Assembly (NCBI RefSeq): GCF_014694315.1
Contig: NZ_JAAOXD010000004.1
Span: 293,976-357,975 of the forward strand
Source: Arthrobacter ipis
GTDB lineage: Bacteria; Actinomycetota; Actinomycetes; Actinomycetales; Micrococcaceae
Reading direction: 5' to 3'
DNA: 64,000 bases
Shown in pieces: positions 17,197-26,045 of the stretch. Position 1 is the first letter of the stretch. Every line of letters begins with the position of its first letter. The notes under the pieces were generated by a model. The model did not search any database. It was not told the DNA's origin and worked only from the letters and a program-made list of their open reading frames with translations. The position numbers and the translations under genes are program-made.

Positions 17197-19413
17197 GTGC
17201 CTGAAGAACCAGTTATCAACATCCCGGGAGCGCCGGCAGGCGAGCAACCCGCCGTCGTCGAACCCACCACCCCGCGGGAGCCGTTGCCGCCCAAGCCGGA
17301 CCAGCAGGGGCCGGAAGCGGTGTCTCCGACCGGCAGCCCCACCGGTGCGCCGGAACACTCCCGGGCGCAGTCCGGCCAGTACCTGACCACCGCACAGGGG
17401 CTCCGACTGGCGGATACAGACCACTCGCTGAAGGCCGGGCCTCGGGGTCCGATCCTGCTCCAGGACCACCACCTCCGGGAGAAGATCACCCACTTCGACC
17501 ACGAAAGGATTCCGGAGCGCGTGGTGCACGCCCGGGGCGCCGGTGCCCACGGGGTCTTCCGTTCGTATGGCACGGCCGCCAACATTACCCGTGCAGGCTT
17601 TCTCGCCAAGGATGTCGAAACGCCGGTGTTCGTCAGGTTCTCCACGGTGCTGGGTTCGCGCGGGTCCGCCGACACCGTCCGTGACACGCGGGGTTTCTCC
17701 ACCAAGTTCTACACGGACGAGGGAACCTACGACCTCGTGGGTAACAACATTCCCGTGTTCTTCATTCAGGACGGGATCAAGTTCCCGGACATCGTGCACG
17801 CCGCAAAGCCCCATCCGGACCGCGACATCCCGCAGGCCCAGAGCGCCCATGACACGTTCTGGGACTTCGTGTCCCTGCACACCGAGGCACAGGCGCACAC
17901 CATGTGGAACATGTCCGACCGCGGGATTCCGCGCTCCTACCGGACCATGGAAGGCTTCGGCGTCCACACCTTCCGCCTGGTTGACGCCGCCGGCGCCACG
18001 ACGCTCGTCAAGTTCCACTGGAAGCCGAAGCAGGGCGTGCACTCGCTGGTCTGGGAGGAGGCCCAGATCATCAACGGCATGGATCCGGACTTCCACCGGC
18101 GGGACCTGGCCGATGCGATTGAGGCCGGCGCCTACCCGGAGTGGGAGCTGGGCATCCAGACCTTCCCCGACACCGAAGACCAGATGTTCGAGGGGATCGA
18201 CCTGCTTGACCCCACAAAGTTTGTGCCTGAGGAGCTCGCCCCGGTGCAGCCGATCGGCGTGATGACGCTCAACGCCAACCCGGTCAATTACTTCGCGGAA
18301 ACGGAGCAGGTGGCCTTCCACCCGGGGCACCTCGTGCCGGGCATCGACGTCACCAATGACCCGCTGCTGCAGGTCAGGCTGTTCTCCTACCTGGACACCC
18401 AGATCTCGCGGCTGGGCGGGCCGAACTTCGCCCAGATCCCCATCAACCGTCCGCAGGCTCCGGTCAACGACATGCTGCGCGAGGGCATGCATCAGACGGC
18501 CGTCCACGCCGGGGTAGCGCCCTACCGGCCCAATTCCCTCGACGGCGGCTGCCCGTTCAAGGCCGGGGCAGACCTGGGGGCGTTCGTGGATGTCCCGGAA
18601 GCGGTGGCGGAAGCCATCAAGCAGCGGAGGAATCCCGCTTCCTTCGATGATCACTACAGCCAGCCGCGGCTGTTCTTCCGGAGCCTCACGCCGGTGGAGC
18701 AGGACCACGTGATCCAGGCTTACACGTTCGAACTGGGCAAGTGCTACGAGAAGCCGGTCCGTGAGCGCCAGCTGCTCGCGCTGGCCAACATCGATGCCTC
18801 GCTGTGCGCGGCCGTCGCCCGCGGTCTCGGCATGCCCGCCCCCGAGGCCACCGAGGACGTGCCGGACGCCCAGCCCAGTCCCGCCGTGTCCCAGCTGGGG
18901 AAGACCTGGCCCGTGGCCGGCCGCGTCGTCGGAATCGTGGCGGACGAGTCCAGCGATCTGGAGGCTGTGCGGGATGCCCGCAAGGCGCTCGACGATGCCG
19001 GCATCGTGCCGCTCGTGATCGCGCCGTCCGGCGGGACGCTCGGGGGAGAGGCCGACGGCGGAATCCCGGTTCAGCGGACCTACCTCACCGCCCGCTCCAC
19101 CGAATTCGACGCGGTCATCGTGGCAGGATCAGGTGAGCCGGCGGCCGACGCCGAACAGGGGCTCGATGCGAAGGCCGGTGAACCCGGTGCTTCGCTTGAT
19201 CCGCGGATCGTGCTGCTGCTGTCAGAGGCCTTCCGCCACGCCAAGGCCATCGGAGCGTGGGGATCCGGCTCCGCAGGGGTGGATGCTGCCAGTATTCCGG
19301 ACGATGCGGCCGGCGTGGTGCTGGGCGACAACGCCGGGCAAGTGGTTCCGCAGATACAGGAGCTTTTGGCCGCCCACCGGGCGTGGGAGCGGTTCCCGGC
19401 AGCTGCTTCCTGA
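17197..19413 (+). CDS. katE: Large-subunit catalase (HPII type)
   Basis: 738 aa from a GTG with GGAAAGGA upstream. It disproportionates hydrogen peroxide in the cytoplasm with a heme cofactor. An N-terminal Pro-rich extension (1-60) precedes the catalase core, with [20 protein letters not shown] and [15 protein letters not shown] carrying the active-site His, and [15 protein letters not shown] carrying the proximal Tyr heme ligand. From about residue 570 the C-terminal flavodoxin-like (class I amidotransferase-like) domain follows ([29 protein letters not shown]). This domain marks the clade 2 large catalases. It is monocistronic and divergent from the SRPBCC gene. Confidence 0.96.
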   Translation: MPEEPVINIPGAPAGEQPAVVEPTTPREPLPPKPDQQGPEAVSPTGSPTGAPEHSRAQSGQYLTTAQGLRLADTDHSLKAGPRGPILLQDHHLREKITHFDHERIPERVVHARGAGAHGVFRSYGTAANITRAGFLAKDVETPVFVRFSTVLGSRGSADTVRDTRGFSTKFYTDEGTYDLVGNNIPVFFIQDGIKFPDIVHAAKPHPDRDIPQAQSAHDTFWDFVSLHTEAQAHTMWNMSDRGIPRSYRTMEGFGVHTFRLVDAAGATTLVKFHWKPKQGVHSLVWEEAQIINGMDPDFHRRDLADAIEAGAYPEWELGIQTFPDTEDQMFEGIDLLDPTKFVPEELAPVQPIGVMTLNANPVNYFAETEQVAFHPGHLVPGIDVTNDPLLQVRLFSYLDTQISRLGGPNFAQIPINRPQAPVNDMLREGMHQTAVHAGVAPYRPNSLDGGCPFKAGADLGAFVDVPEAVAEAIKQRRNPASFDDHYSQPRLFFRSLTPVEQDHVIQAYTFELGKCYEKPVRERQLLALANIDASLCAAVARGLGMPAPEATEDVPDAQPSPAVSQLGKTWPVAGRVVGIVADESSDLEAVRDARKALDDAGIVPLVIAPSGGTLGGEADGGIPVQRTYLTARSTEFDAVIVAGSGEPAADAEQGLDAKAGEPGASLDPRIVLLLSEAFRHAKAIGAWGSGSAGVDAASIPDDAAGVVLGDNAGQVVPQIQELLAAHRAWERFPAAAS

Positions 19414-19462
19414 CGGGCGACGAAGCTTTCTGAACGGCGTAAAAGCTTCCTGATCGAGTAAG

Positions 19463-19493
19463 AAAAAGGGCTGGTCCCCCAAGGGGGACTAGT
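19463..19493 (-). terminator. Terminator at the 3' end of the kinase-lipoprotein operon
   Basis: Read on the reverse strand, TAGTCCCC pairs with GGGGACCA (one G-U pair) around a short loop and is followed by GCCCTTTTTC. The hairpin overlaps the stop codon at 19489. Confidence 0.7.
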
Positions 19494-20031
19494 CCTTCTT
19501 CTTGCCCGAACCTTTGTCCTTGTTCCCCTCCGAGTTGCCCTTGCCGGAGTTGTCCTGCCGTCCGTTGCTGGCGGGAGCCGGCACGGGGGCAGGTGCGGGA
19601 GCCGGGACCACCACTGCGGGCGCAGCCGTCGGCGAGGGTTTCGGGGCTGCCGTGGGCCTCGCAGCGGCAGGCTGGGCAGCCACCTCCGCAGCCGCCTTTC
19701 TGGCTGCCTGCGCCTGCGCTGCCGTGAGGTCGGCCCGCACGGATTTGATGGCCGCCGTTATGCTCCGGTGGCGTTTGAAGGAAACCTGCCCGGCAGCCGC
19801 CGCGGCATCCAGTTCAGAGGAGAGACGGTCAAGGGACTTCAGTGCGGCGGCGGGGTTGCTTCCCGCCGCAGACCTGGTGACCTCCAGGACCTGCTGCTGA
19901 AACTTTGCCGCCGCGTTTATCTCGAGCTCCGGGGCGGCGCCCGCGCAGCCGGTCAGTCCGGCCGCCAACATGCACCCGGTGAGGACGGTGATCGCCCGGC
20001 GCCACACGGCCGGTGCCCGGCTGGGGCTCAT
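19489..20031 (-). CDS. Putative lipoprotein encoded with the Ser/Thr kinase
   Basis: 180 aa. The N-terminus has a lipoprotein signal (RRAITVLTGCMLAAGLTGCA) with lipobox LTGC, which places a lipidated Cys at about residue 28. The next 80 residues are helical and Ala-rich (INAAAKFQQQVLEVTRSAA, LKSLDRLSSELDAAAAAGQV). The end is a Pro/Ala stretch (PAPAPAPVPAPA) and a basic tail (NKDKGSGKKKD). Its ATG overlaps the kinase stop (ATGA), so the two are translationally coupled. The outer-surface protein may be a partner or sensor for the kinase; that is inferred only from the coupling. No known domain. Confidence 0.75.
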   Translation of the reverse strand: MSPSRAPAVWRRAITVLTGCMLAAGLTGCAGAAPELEINAAAKFQQQVLEVTRSAAGSNPAAALKSLDRLSSELDAAAAAGQVSFKRHRSITAAIKSVRADLTAAQAQAARKAAAEVAAQPAAARPTAAPKPSPTAAPAVVVPAPAPAPVPAPASNGRQDNSGKGNSEGNKDKGSGKKKD

Positions 20032-21233
20032 GGTTCAACGCTCCTTTGCAGCTCCACGAGATGGTCACCCAAGGTGCCGCTCACGCTGGGGTAAGGAACG
20101 ACGTCGGGCGGCGTTTCAGTTGAGTTGGCGGCCACGGTCACGGCGGCTGCTCCGCCAAGCAGGGCTGCCGCCGCAAGGGCGGAGCCAATCCGAAAGCGCC
20201 GGCTCCGGCGTTTCCTGCCGGCCGCGCGGCTGTTCCGGCCGGGAGTAGCTGACTGTGTCTTGGCCGTCGTTTTGGCGGTGGACTCCTTTTCAGAAACCCC
20301 GACCGGAAGAATCGACGGCGGCCGCGACGGGAGTGCGGGGAGAACGCGGGTGTGCTCCTCGGCCAGGTCTCCGGGAGCGGAGTCCGGTGAAACGAGGGCG
20401 TGCCGAAGAGCCACTTCCAAGTCCGCTGCGGAGGGCCGCTCCAGCGGGTCGAGGGCGGTCATAGAGGCCAGCAGGTGCTGCCATTGTGCGGGCAGGTCGG
20501 CAGGGATTTCAGGGGCCCGATGCAGCCGGGCCACTGCCGATTCCACCGCGCTGCCCGGATACTCAACCGTGCCCTTGATGCATTCAAGCAGCACGAGGCC
20601 GAGCGAATAGATGTCTGACGCGGGCGAAAGCGGGGAGCCCATCGCCTGCTCAGGGCTCAGATACGCTGCCGTGCCCACCATGGTGCCGGTGGCCGTGAGG
20701 CGGGTCCCGTCCACGATCCGGGCAATGCCGAAGTCCGTCAGTTTCGGCCGCACCGGTTCGCCGGGACGGACCTGGATGAGGAGAATGTTGGCGGGTTTGA
20801 TGTCGCGGTGGATGATGCCCAGCCCGTGAACGTAGGCTAGGGCATCCGCGACCCCGGCGCCGATGACAGCAACCTCCTCGAGCGGAACTCGGCTATGCCG
20901 GAGGCGGCTGCGCAGGTCCTGCCCGTCCACAAGTTCCATCGTGAGGAAGGGCCGGGGCTGGTCCGGGACGCGGGTATCCACGCCGGCGTCGAATAGCGTG
21001 ACAAGACTGGGATGGTTCAGCGTCGCCAGGAGCCGGATCTCGGCTTCCTGGCGTTTGAGCTCATCGGCATCTGCAGCCTGGGGGGCGAAGAGCTTCAGGG
21101 CCACGTCCCTGCCCAGGTTCTGGTCGCTGGCCGTGTAGACCGTCGACATGCCGCCGCGTCCGATCACCCCACCCAGCAGGTAGCGCCCGCCCAGTACATC
21201 CGTTGACACCCCGCTGTGCGTTTCTTTCAACAC
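20028..21233 (-). CDS. Transmembrane Ser/Thr protein kinase (PknA/PknB-like)
   Basis: 401 aa. The start is a GTG with AAGGA eight bases upstream. The kinase domain, residues of about 15-275, has the P-loop GRGGMSTVY, catalytic Lys47 in VALKLF, HRDIKPANILL (Asp144), DFGIAR (Asp167), the activation-loop threonines RLTATGTMVGTAAYLSPEQA and SDIYSLGLVLLE, so all residues needed for activity are present. A Ser/Thr/Lys-rich juxtamembrane segment and one transmembrane helix (IGSALAAAALLGGAAAVTVA) follow, with only about 35 residues outside and no PASTA domains. The short ectodomain may explain pairing with the coupled lipoprotein. Confidence 0.93.
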   Translation of the reverse strand: MLKETHSGVSTDVLGGRYLLGGVIGRGGMSTVYTASDQNLGRDVALKLFAPQAADADELKRQEAEIRLLATLNHPSLVTLFDAGVDTRVPDQPRPFLTMELVDGQDLRSRLRHSRVPLEEVAVIGAGVADALAYVHGLGIIHRDIKPANILLIQVRPGEPVRPKLTDFGIARIVDGTRLTATGTMVGTAAYLSPEQAMGSPLSPASDIYSLGLVLLECIKGTVEYPGSAVESAVARLHRAPEIPADLPAQWQHLLASMTALDPLERPSAADLEVALRHALVSPDSAPGDLAEEHTRVLPALPSRPPSILPVGVSEKESTAKTTAKTQSATPGRNSRAAGRKRRSRRFRIGSALAAAALLGGAAAVTVAANSTETPPDVVPYPSVSGTLGDHLVELQRSVEP

Positions 21234-21261
21234 GTTGCCGTCCTTCTCAGTTCTGGCTCGG

Positions 21262-21287
21262 TGTTAAGAGTAATACGTCTACTTACT
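21262..21287. promoter_or_regulatory. AT-rich promoter region upstream of the kinase operon
   Basis: The only AT-rich patch in the 21234-21478 gap (TTAAGAGTAATACGTCTACT, then TACTAATTG). It contains TACGTCTACTTA, a weak (8 of 12) match to the stress element seen at 1524. I see no other feature in this gap. Confidence 0.3.
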
Positions 21288-21478
21288 AATTGATGCTGCT
21301 GGTTGATTCCGGGGCGGCCCCGGTTCCCGAACACCCGGGTTCTCTCCCCGTGGGCCGGCACCCCGCGGGCGGGGGCGCGGCTTCGCCGGCGGCCCGGCAT
21401 CCGGTAGTCCAAAGGACTGCCGCGATGCGGACCGCCGACGAAGTGCGGTTTATTCCTGTCCGGACAGGATCCGGAGTG

Positions 21479-23098
21479 TTAGGCCTTCCTCCTGCGGATC
21501 ACCAGCAGCGCGCCGATCGCGAGCAGGACCAGGGCGAGAGGCAGCAGCCCGGCGTCGGCTCCAGTGTTGGCGAGCGTCTGCTGTGCGGTGGCCATGTTTC
21601 CCGTGGCCATGGTTGCGGTGCTTGCCGATCCCGAGGCGCCTGTGGTCAGCGAACCGGCCGGCAGGATGGCAGCAGCACCAGTTGTCGTGGTCATGGTGCC
21701 ATTGTCGGTGCCAGCTGCGGCTCCACCGGTCGTGTCGGTGCCGGTTCCATTGCCGTCGGTGCCGGCAGTCTCGGTGCCGGTTCCACTACCGCCGGTTCCG
21801 TTTCCGTCTGCGGCGGCTCCATCAGTGCCCGTGCCGTCGGTTCCGGTTCCGGCTCCATCGGTACCGGTTCCATCCGTTCCATCACCCAGATCGGAGCCGT
21901 TGCCGGTTCCATCACCCGGATCAACAGCGGGCGGCGTCGTCACGGTCCCTTCGCCAAGGCCGATGCCCAGGTCAACACCCAGGTCTACGGATGCATCAGT
22001 TCCCGTACCGAGCCCGAGGTCAACGGTGCCTTCAGCACCACTTCCGAGGGAACCCGTGTTGCCGAGGTTGACGTCGAGTGCGGCTGCTACGTCGGCTGCG
22101 GGAACGGTGGTGTCGGTCCCGGTGCCGGCGGTGTTGCCGAGGTTGACGTCGAGTGCGGCTGCTACGTCGGCTGCGGGAACTATGGTGCCGGTTCCCGTGC
22201 CGGCGGTGTTGCCAAGGTTGACGTCGAGCGCGGCTGCTACGTCAGCGGCAGGAACAGTGGTGCCCGTTCCGGGTGCTGCGTTTCCGAGGTTGACGTCGAC
22301 CAGGGCGGTTGCGTCGGCTGCGGGAACGGTGGTGTCGGTTCCTGTCGCCTGGGTGTTGCCGAGGTTGACGTCGACCAGGGCGGTTGCGTCGGCTGCGGGA
22401 ACGGTGGTGTCGGTTCCTGTCGCCTGGGTGTTGCCGAGGTTGACGTCGAGTGCGGCTGCTACGTCGGCTGCGGGAACTATGGTGCCGGTTCCCGTGCCGG
22501 CGGTGTTGCCGAGGTTGACGTCGAGTGCGGCTGCTACGTCGGCGGCCGGAACCGTGCTACCCGTTCCCGTCGTGTTTCCGAGGTTGACGTCGACCAGGGC
22601 GGTGGCGTCGGCTGCGGGAACGGTGGTGTCGGTTCCTGTCGCCTGGGTGTTGCCGAGGTTGACGTCGACCAGGGCGGTGGCGTCGGCTGCGGGAACGGTG
22701 GTGTCGGTTCCTGTCGCCTGGGTGTTGCCGAGGTTGACGTCGACCAGGGCGGTGGCGTCTGCCGGAGGAGCAGCCGTCCCAGTTCCCGTTCCGGTCCCAC
22801 CGAGGTTCACGTCGACCAGGGCCGCGGCGGCCGGTTCCACGGCGGCAGTGCTGCCATTCGGGGTACCGGTACCGGTGCCGAGGTCGGCATTGACGCTGAC
22901 CGCGGAAGAATTCGACGGCGCTGGGCCACCCAGCAGACCCAGCGACGTCGAAGCATTTAGGTCCGCCGAAGCGGTTTCAGACGCGATATAGACCGCGGCC
23001 GTGGCAGTGGTGTCCGCGCTCGCCGCGGTAGCGCCGAGGGCAAGTAGCCCGCCGGCAAAGAGGGTGCCTAATAGGCCCCTGCGAACTGTCTGGTGCAT
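21479..23098 (-). CDS. Cell-wall-anchored repeat protein with LANTG sortase signal
   Basis: 539 aa, ATG preceded by AGGAGA. The signal peptide is RRGLLGTLFAGGLLALGATA with cleavage near ASA-DTT. Residues of about 90-345 contain eleven repeats of 22-25 residues with core (A/V)(L/V)DVNLGN, followed by Thr/Gly spacers and VPAAD. A Gly/Thr/Asp-rich stretch (DGTGTDGAGTGTDG) comes next. The C-terminus is a sortase signal: LANTG, hydrophobic LLPLALVLLAIGALLVI, then RRRKA. LAXTG motifs are used by class E sortases of high-GC Gram-positives. No sortase gene is in the window. The opposite strand also stays open here, which is a by-product of the repeats. Confidence 0.8.
   Translation of the reverse strand: MHQTVRRGLLGTLFAGGLLALGATAASADTTATAAVYIASETASADLNASTSLGLLGGPAPSNSSAVSVNADLGTGTGTPNGSTAAVEPAAAALVDVNLGGTGTGTGTAAPPADATALVDVNLGNTQATGTDTTVPAADATALVDVNLGNTQATGTDTTVPAADATALVDVNLGNTTGTGSTVPAADVAAALDVNLGNTAGTGTGTIVPAADVAAALDVNLGNTQATGTDTTVPAADATALVDVNLGNTQATGTDTTVPAADATALVDVNLGNAAPGTGTTVPAADVAAALDVNLGNTAGTGTGTIVPAADVAAALDVNLGNTAGTGTDTTVPAADVAAALDVNLGNTGSLGSGAEGTVDLGLGTGTDASVDLGVDLGIGLGEGTVTTPPAVDPGDGTGNGSDLGDGTDGTGTDGAGTGTDGTGTDGAAADGNGTGGSGTGTETAGTDGNGTGTDTTGGAAAGTDNGTMTTTTGAAAILPAGSLTTGASGSASTATMATGNMATAQQTLANTGADAGLLPLALVLLAIGALLVIRRRKA
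22060..22815 (-). repeat. Tandem repeats of about 66-75 bp inside the LANTG protein gene
   Basis: The block encodes the DVNLG units. Copies such as GTTGCCGAGGTTGACGTCGA recur with high identity, some pairs being nearly exact over more than 60 bp. This suggests recent unit gain and loss by recombination. Confidence 0.85.
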
Positions 23099-23185
23099 TG
23101 TGATGTCTCCTGAAAAGTTGTTGTCAGGTGCTCATGGCAACCCGATTGGCCGTGTGACTGCCGCAGGGAGGCAGAAGGGGCCCAA

Positions 23186-24388
23186 CTAGTCAGGAGAGGA
23201 GCCGGGGTCGATGGCCACCGGCGAAGGAACATGCTGAAGGGGGCCGCTGACCGGGACAAAGCCCATGAGCGGCAGGTATTCAAAGGGGCTGTTCAGCCAG
23301 GCGGCCGAAGCGGAAGGGCCACCGGATGACGTGCCGCTTCCCGAGCCTGAGGCCGGAGCCGGAAGCAACGCCTCCGGTGACGGCGTGCGGTCTTCACCGG
23401 ACGGCGAGTCTCCGCGGGCAGGTACCTCTGGCGCGGACCCCGTCGGGTTGGCAGCTTTCGGCGCTACAGGGTGGCTGAAATGAGCCGGTGATCCGACGGC
23501 CGGTTGAATAGGCAGCGCGGACACCACCGAGGGCCCGGCGGCGACGCCAAACGGGGCCTCTGGACTTGCGGGAATTTGCTTCGTTTCGGCGAGGTCAACT
23601 GCGGGGAGCCGTTCTGGAGCCGCGACAAGGCCCGCCACGACGTCCGTGGCGGGTGCAGTGACAGGTGCAGTCAGAGGGGGCGCCTGAGTGAGCGCGTCAG
23701 TGACCGTCTCGACGGGAAGCTCGGCAGGGAGGGCATCAGTCACCGGGCTCACGGCGTCGGTTACTGGTTCCACGACCTCGGCTACTGGCTTAACGGTCTC
23801 GGCCACCGGCTTCGTGACAGTTTCAGCCGTCCCCGTCAGTGCCCCATCAGCAACGGAGGCTACGGGGCCGGTGACTCCAGCCAAGGTGTCATCAGCAAGC
23901 GCCTCGCCCAGAGGCAGTCCGCCGAGAGCGGCGTCAACGGGCTCCACAATGGACGCCACAACCGGCGCAACGACGGCGACGGGTGGCGCTGGCGTGGAAG
24001 GAACGGGAGTAACAGGTGGAGGCACAACAACCGGCTGCTGTTCGGCCGGCGTCGGCGCAACCGTAGCCGGCAATGATGCCGGGAGGGCTGCCGGATCGAT
24101 GGCCGGAAGCGGCAGGGGAGCCACAGCCGGCGTGGGCTGAGCAGCGGCGGGGGCTTCATGTGCGTTCCCGGAGACCAGCGCGCCAACGGTTCCCGCCACG
24201 CTGTCCGTACTGCCTTCGACGGACGAGACAGCCGAGGAAATGCTGCCGCCAATCGAATCAGATAGGTGTGAATTGTCGGCGTCGGCGGCCGGGGCGGATA
24301 CCGCCAGCCATGCCACAGCAGCGGCGCCAGCCAAAAGAACCGGGCGCAAGGGGCGCAGTGCAGACCACGACAAAGCTTCAATGGCCAT
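23186..24388 (-). CDS. Secreted Ala/Pro/Val-rich protein ending in DPGSSPD, paralogue of the 3.8-5.0 kb gene
   Basis: 400 aa from the ATG at 24388, with GAGGGGG ten bases upstream; the GTG at 24397 lies too close to that site. The signal peptide (LRPVLLAGAAAVAWLAVSAP) ends near ADA-DNS. The mature chain is a long low-complexity region (PVAETVKPVAEVVEPVTDAV and similar) with few charged residues. The final 40 residues are more ordered (WLNSPFEYLPLMGFVPVSGP) and end AIDPGSSPD. The paralogue ends AVDPGSSPD and has the same G-rich ribosome site. The function is unknown. The conserved terminal motif in otherwise free-running sequence suggests it is recognised by something. Confidence 0.65.
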   Translation of the reverse strand: MAIEALSWSALRPLRPVLLAGAAAVAWLAVSAPAADADNSHLSDSIGGSISSAVSSVEGSTDSVAGTVGALVSGNAHEAPAAAQPTPAVAPLPLPAIDPAALPASLPATVAPTPAEQQPVVVPPPVTPVPSTPAPPVAVVAPVVASIVEPVDAALGGLPLGEALADDTLAGVTGPVASVADGALTGTAETVTKPVAETVKPVAEVVEPVTDAVSPVTDALPAELPVETVTDALTQAPPLTAPVTAPATDVVAGLVAAPERLPAVDLAETKQIPASPEAPFGVAAGPSVVSALPIQPAVGSPAHFSHPVAPKAANPTGSAPEVPARGDSPSGEDRTPSPEALLPAPASGSGSGTSSGGPSASAAWLNSPFEYLPLMGFVPVSGPLQHVPSPVAIDPGSSPD

Positions 24389-24509
24389 GCTCAACACACC
24401 CCCTCACCGAATGAATCGACGATCGACTACAGCCTAAGCCTGGCCCAAAGTGAGAGTCCAGACCCGGGAGAGTATTTCTTTCGATTGGATGAAGGTCCGG
24501 AAGGGCTCC

Positions 24510-25579
24510 TTAGTGAGCATCGTTCGGATACGCGACACCGAGCTGGGCACGCACGCCGTCGAACAGCCGCATCGTATTCAGCGAGTCCTCCAGTGGCATG
24601 ACCGGGCTCTCGGTGAGGCCCTGCTGGACGCGCCGCGTCACCTCACGAAGCTCGTACGTGTAGCCCCGGCCCGTCACCTCGAAGTGTTCCGTTCGCGGTG
24701 TCTCCTGCCCGATTCCCACCACCAGTTTTTGGGGTTGTTGATCGAGCCGAGTGTCTGCAGGTACCCCAAGCTGCCAGCAACCGTTGCGGCGCGGGGGCCA
24801 TGGGCGAGCAGGGACGAGGTGAGCTGTGCCTGGGCGCCGTGGTGGTATCCCAGCGTGAGCGCATTCTGGGCGTCCACGCCGTCGTCGTTCAAAGTGCCCA
24901 TGGCACTGACCGTCTGCGGGAAACCCAGGGTGCCGAGGGCCCACAGCAGCGGGTAGACGGTGATGTCCAGAAGCGCGCCGCCTCCGTCCTGGACGGCCCA
25001 AAGCCGGGCGGTGGGAGAGTAGGGCGCCGGAAAGCCGAGATCCGCCGTTACCCACTGGACGGTTCCGAGTTCGCCGGAATGCGCGATCTCGAAGGCCCTC
25101 TGCATGCTGGGCAGGAAGCGGCTCCACACGGCCTCCATCAGGAACAGCTTCTTCTCGCGGGCCACGTCGATCAGCTCGGACGCTTCGCGGGCGTTGATGG
25201 TGAACGCCTTTTCGCAGAGCACGTGCTTGCCCGCCCGCAACGCAGCCAACACCACCCTGTGGTGCTGGGCGTGCGGGGTGGCCACGTAAACGACATCCAC
25301 CGAGTCGTCGGCGAGGAGTCGTTCAAAGCCGTGCTGTCCGCCGTCGTCCCCGTACGCCACGGCAAAGCCGAACTCGGCAGCAAAAGCATCCGCGCTGTGC
25401 TGGGCGCGGGAGCTGACGGCGTAAAGTGCCGCGTCCTCCAGAAGTGCCAGGTCCCGCGACACGAGGGAAGCGATCCGTCCGGTTGCAATGACTCCCCAAC
25501 GCAGCCGGCGGCCGGTGGCGGCAAGGGGATCCTGGTTGGACTGGCTGAAGAGCCACGGCTTGGCGATCGGTGACGTCAT
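24510..25579 (-). pseudogene. Gfo/Idh/MocA-family NAD(P)-dependent oxidoreductase with a frameshift
   Basis: The frame from the ATG at 25579 encodes an N-terminal Rossmann domain (LRWGVIATGRIASLVSRDLA, VYVATPHAQHHRVV) and the family motif KHVLCEKAFTINAREA, then a C-terminal sheet domain up to LQTLGSINNPK. There it leaves the family and stops at 24674. A second frame continues the expected sequence (KLVVGIGQETPRTEHFEVTG) to a stop at 24510. The switch falls at an AAAAA run (24726-24730, reverse strand); one extra A restores a 356-aa protein of normal length. It could be a real inactivating mutation or a homopolymer sequencing error. Family members oxidise sugars or cyclitols; the substrate is unknown. 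Confidence 0.75.
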
Positions 25580-25615
25580 GACGCCATCCTCTCACCCGGG
25601 TGCGGGAGCGTTGCG

Positions 25616-25844
25616 TCAAAACCAGCGAAACGTGAGGAGGGATCGGGGTCCGTCAGCCTGCCCTTGCAGCCGGAACCGGCGGTCCGGTCTTGTTGGCGAG
25701 CGTGCGGTCGTGCGTGACCACCAGAATGGTGGTGTTGTGGTCGCGGCTGAGGGAGCTGAGCAGCTCGATGATGTGCTCGCCGGTCTGCTCACTGCACTCC
25801 TTGGGATCGCATGCCGGAGGATTGGTCGGCTTCGGATCCCACAC
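25616..25844 (-). pseudogene. Degraded C-terminal fragment of an ABC transporter ATPase (MacB/LolD type)
   Basis: The reverse strand encodes HIIELLSSLSRDHNTTILVV followed by THDRTLANKT, which is the D-loop-to-H-loop end of an export-type ABC ATPase. The natural continuation DRRFRLQGQADG lies in the next frame, so one inserted base has broken it. The Walker A, Q-loop and signature motifs are absent and the upstream part (PTNPPACDPKECSEQ) is only loosely alignable. This is a gene remnant. Confidence 0.6.
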
Positions 25845-25912
25845 TGGTGCCCGCTGCTGTGCGCAAACGGGCCGAACCTATGTTTGCGCTGTGAAGCCGG
25901 GACACGCGAAAT

Positions 25913-25958
25913 GTGAGAGAGCGTCAGGTCAGGGGTTGCAGGAAGTGAGAGAGCGTCA
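25913..25958. repeat. Direct repeat GTGAGAGAGCGTCA, two copies 32 bp apart
   Basis: GTGAGAGAGCGTCA occurs at 25913-25926 and 25945-25958, next to the ABC remnant. Such GTGAGAGAGCGTC units may mark debris of a small repeated element; I cannot tell which. Confidence 0.5.
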
Positions 25959-25970
25959 CGTGGCAAAGCA

Positions 25971-26024
25971 AGAGCCCCGGCCCTCCCTTGTGAACTGGTC
26001 ACGTGCGGGGGGAGCCGGGGCTCT
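25971..26024 (-). terminator. Terminator of the monosaccharide transporter operon
   Basis: AGAGCCCCGGCCCTCCC (from 25971) pairs with GGGGAGCCGGGGCTCT (to 26024). It lies 22 bp past the stop of the substrate-binding protein gene. Confidence 0.7.
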
Positions 26025-26045
26025 GCAGCGTCTGCGTCTGCGGTG

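Noticed and set aside
22060..22815. CRISPR-like array
   Set aside because: The repeats are in frame, longer than CRISPR repeats, spacers are not unique, and they encode protein.
21290..22991. Long plus-strand open frames over the LANTG protein gene
   Set aside because: They arise because the repeats lack stops on both strands. They have no signal, no domain and cysteine-rich nonsense composition, while the minus strand has a signal peptide, repeats and sortase signal.
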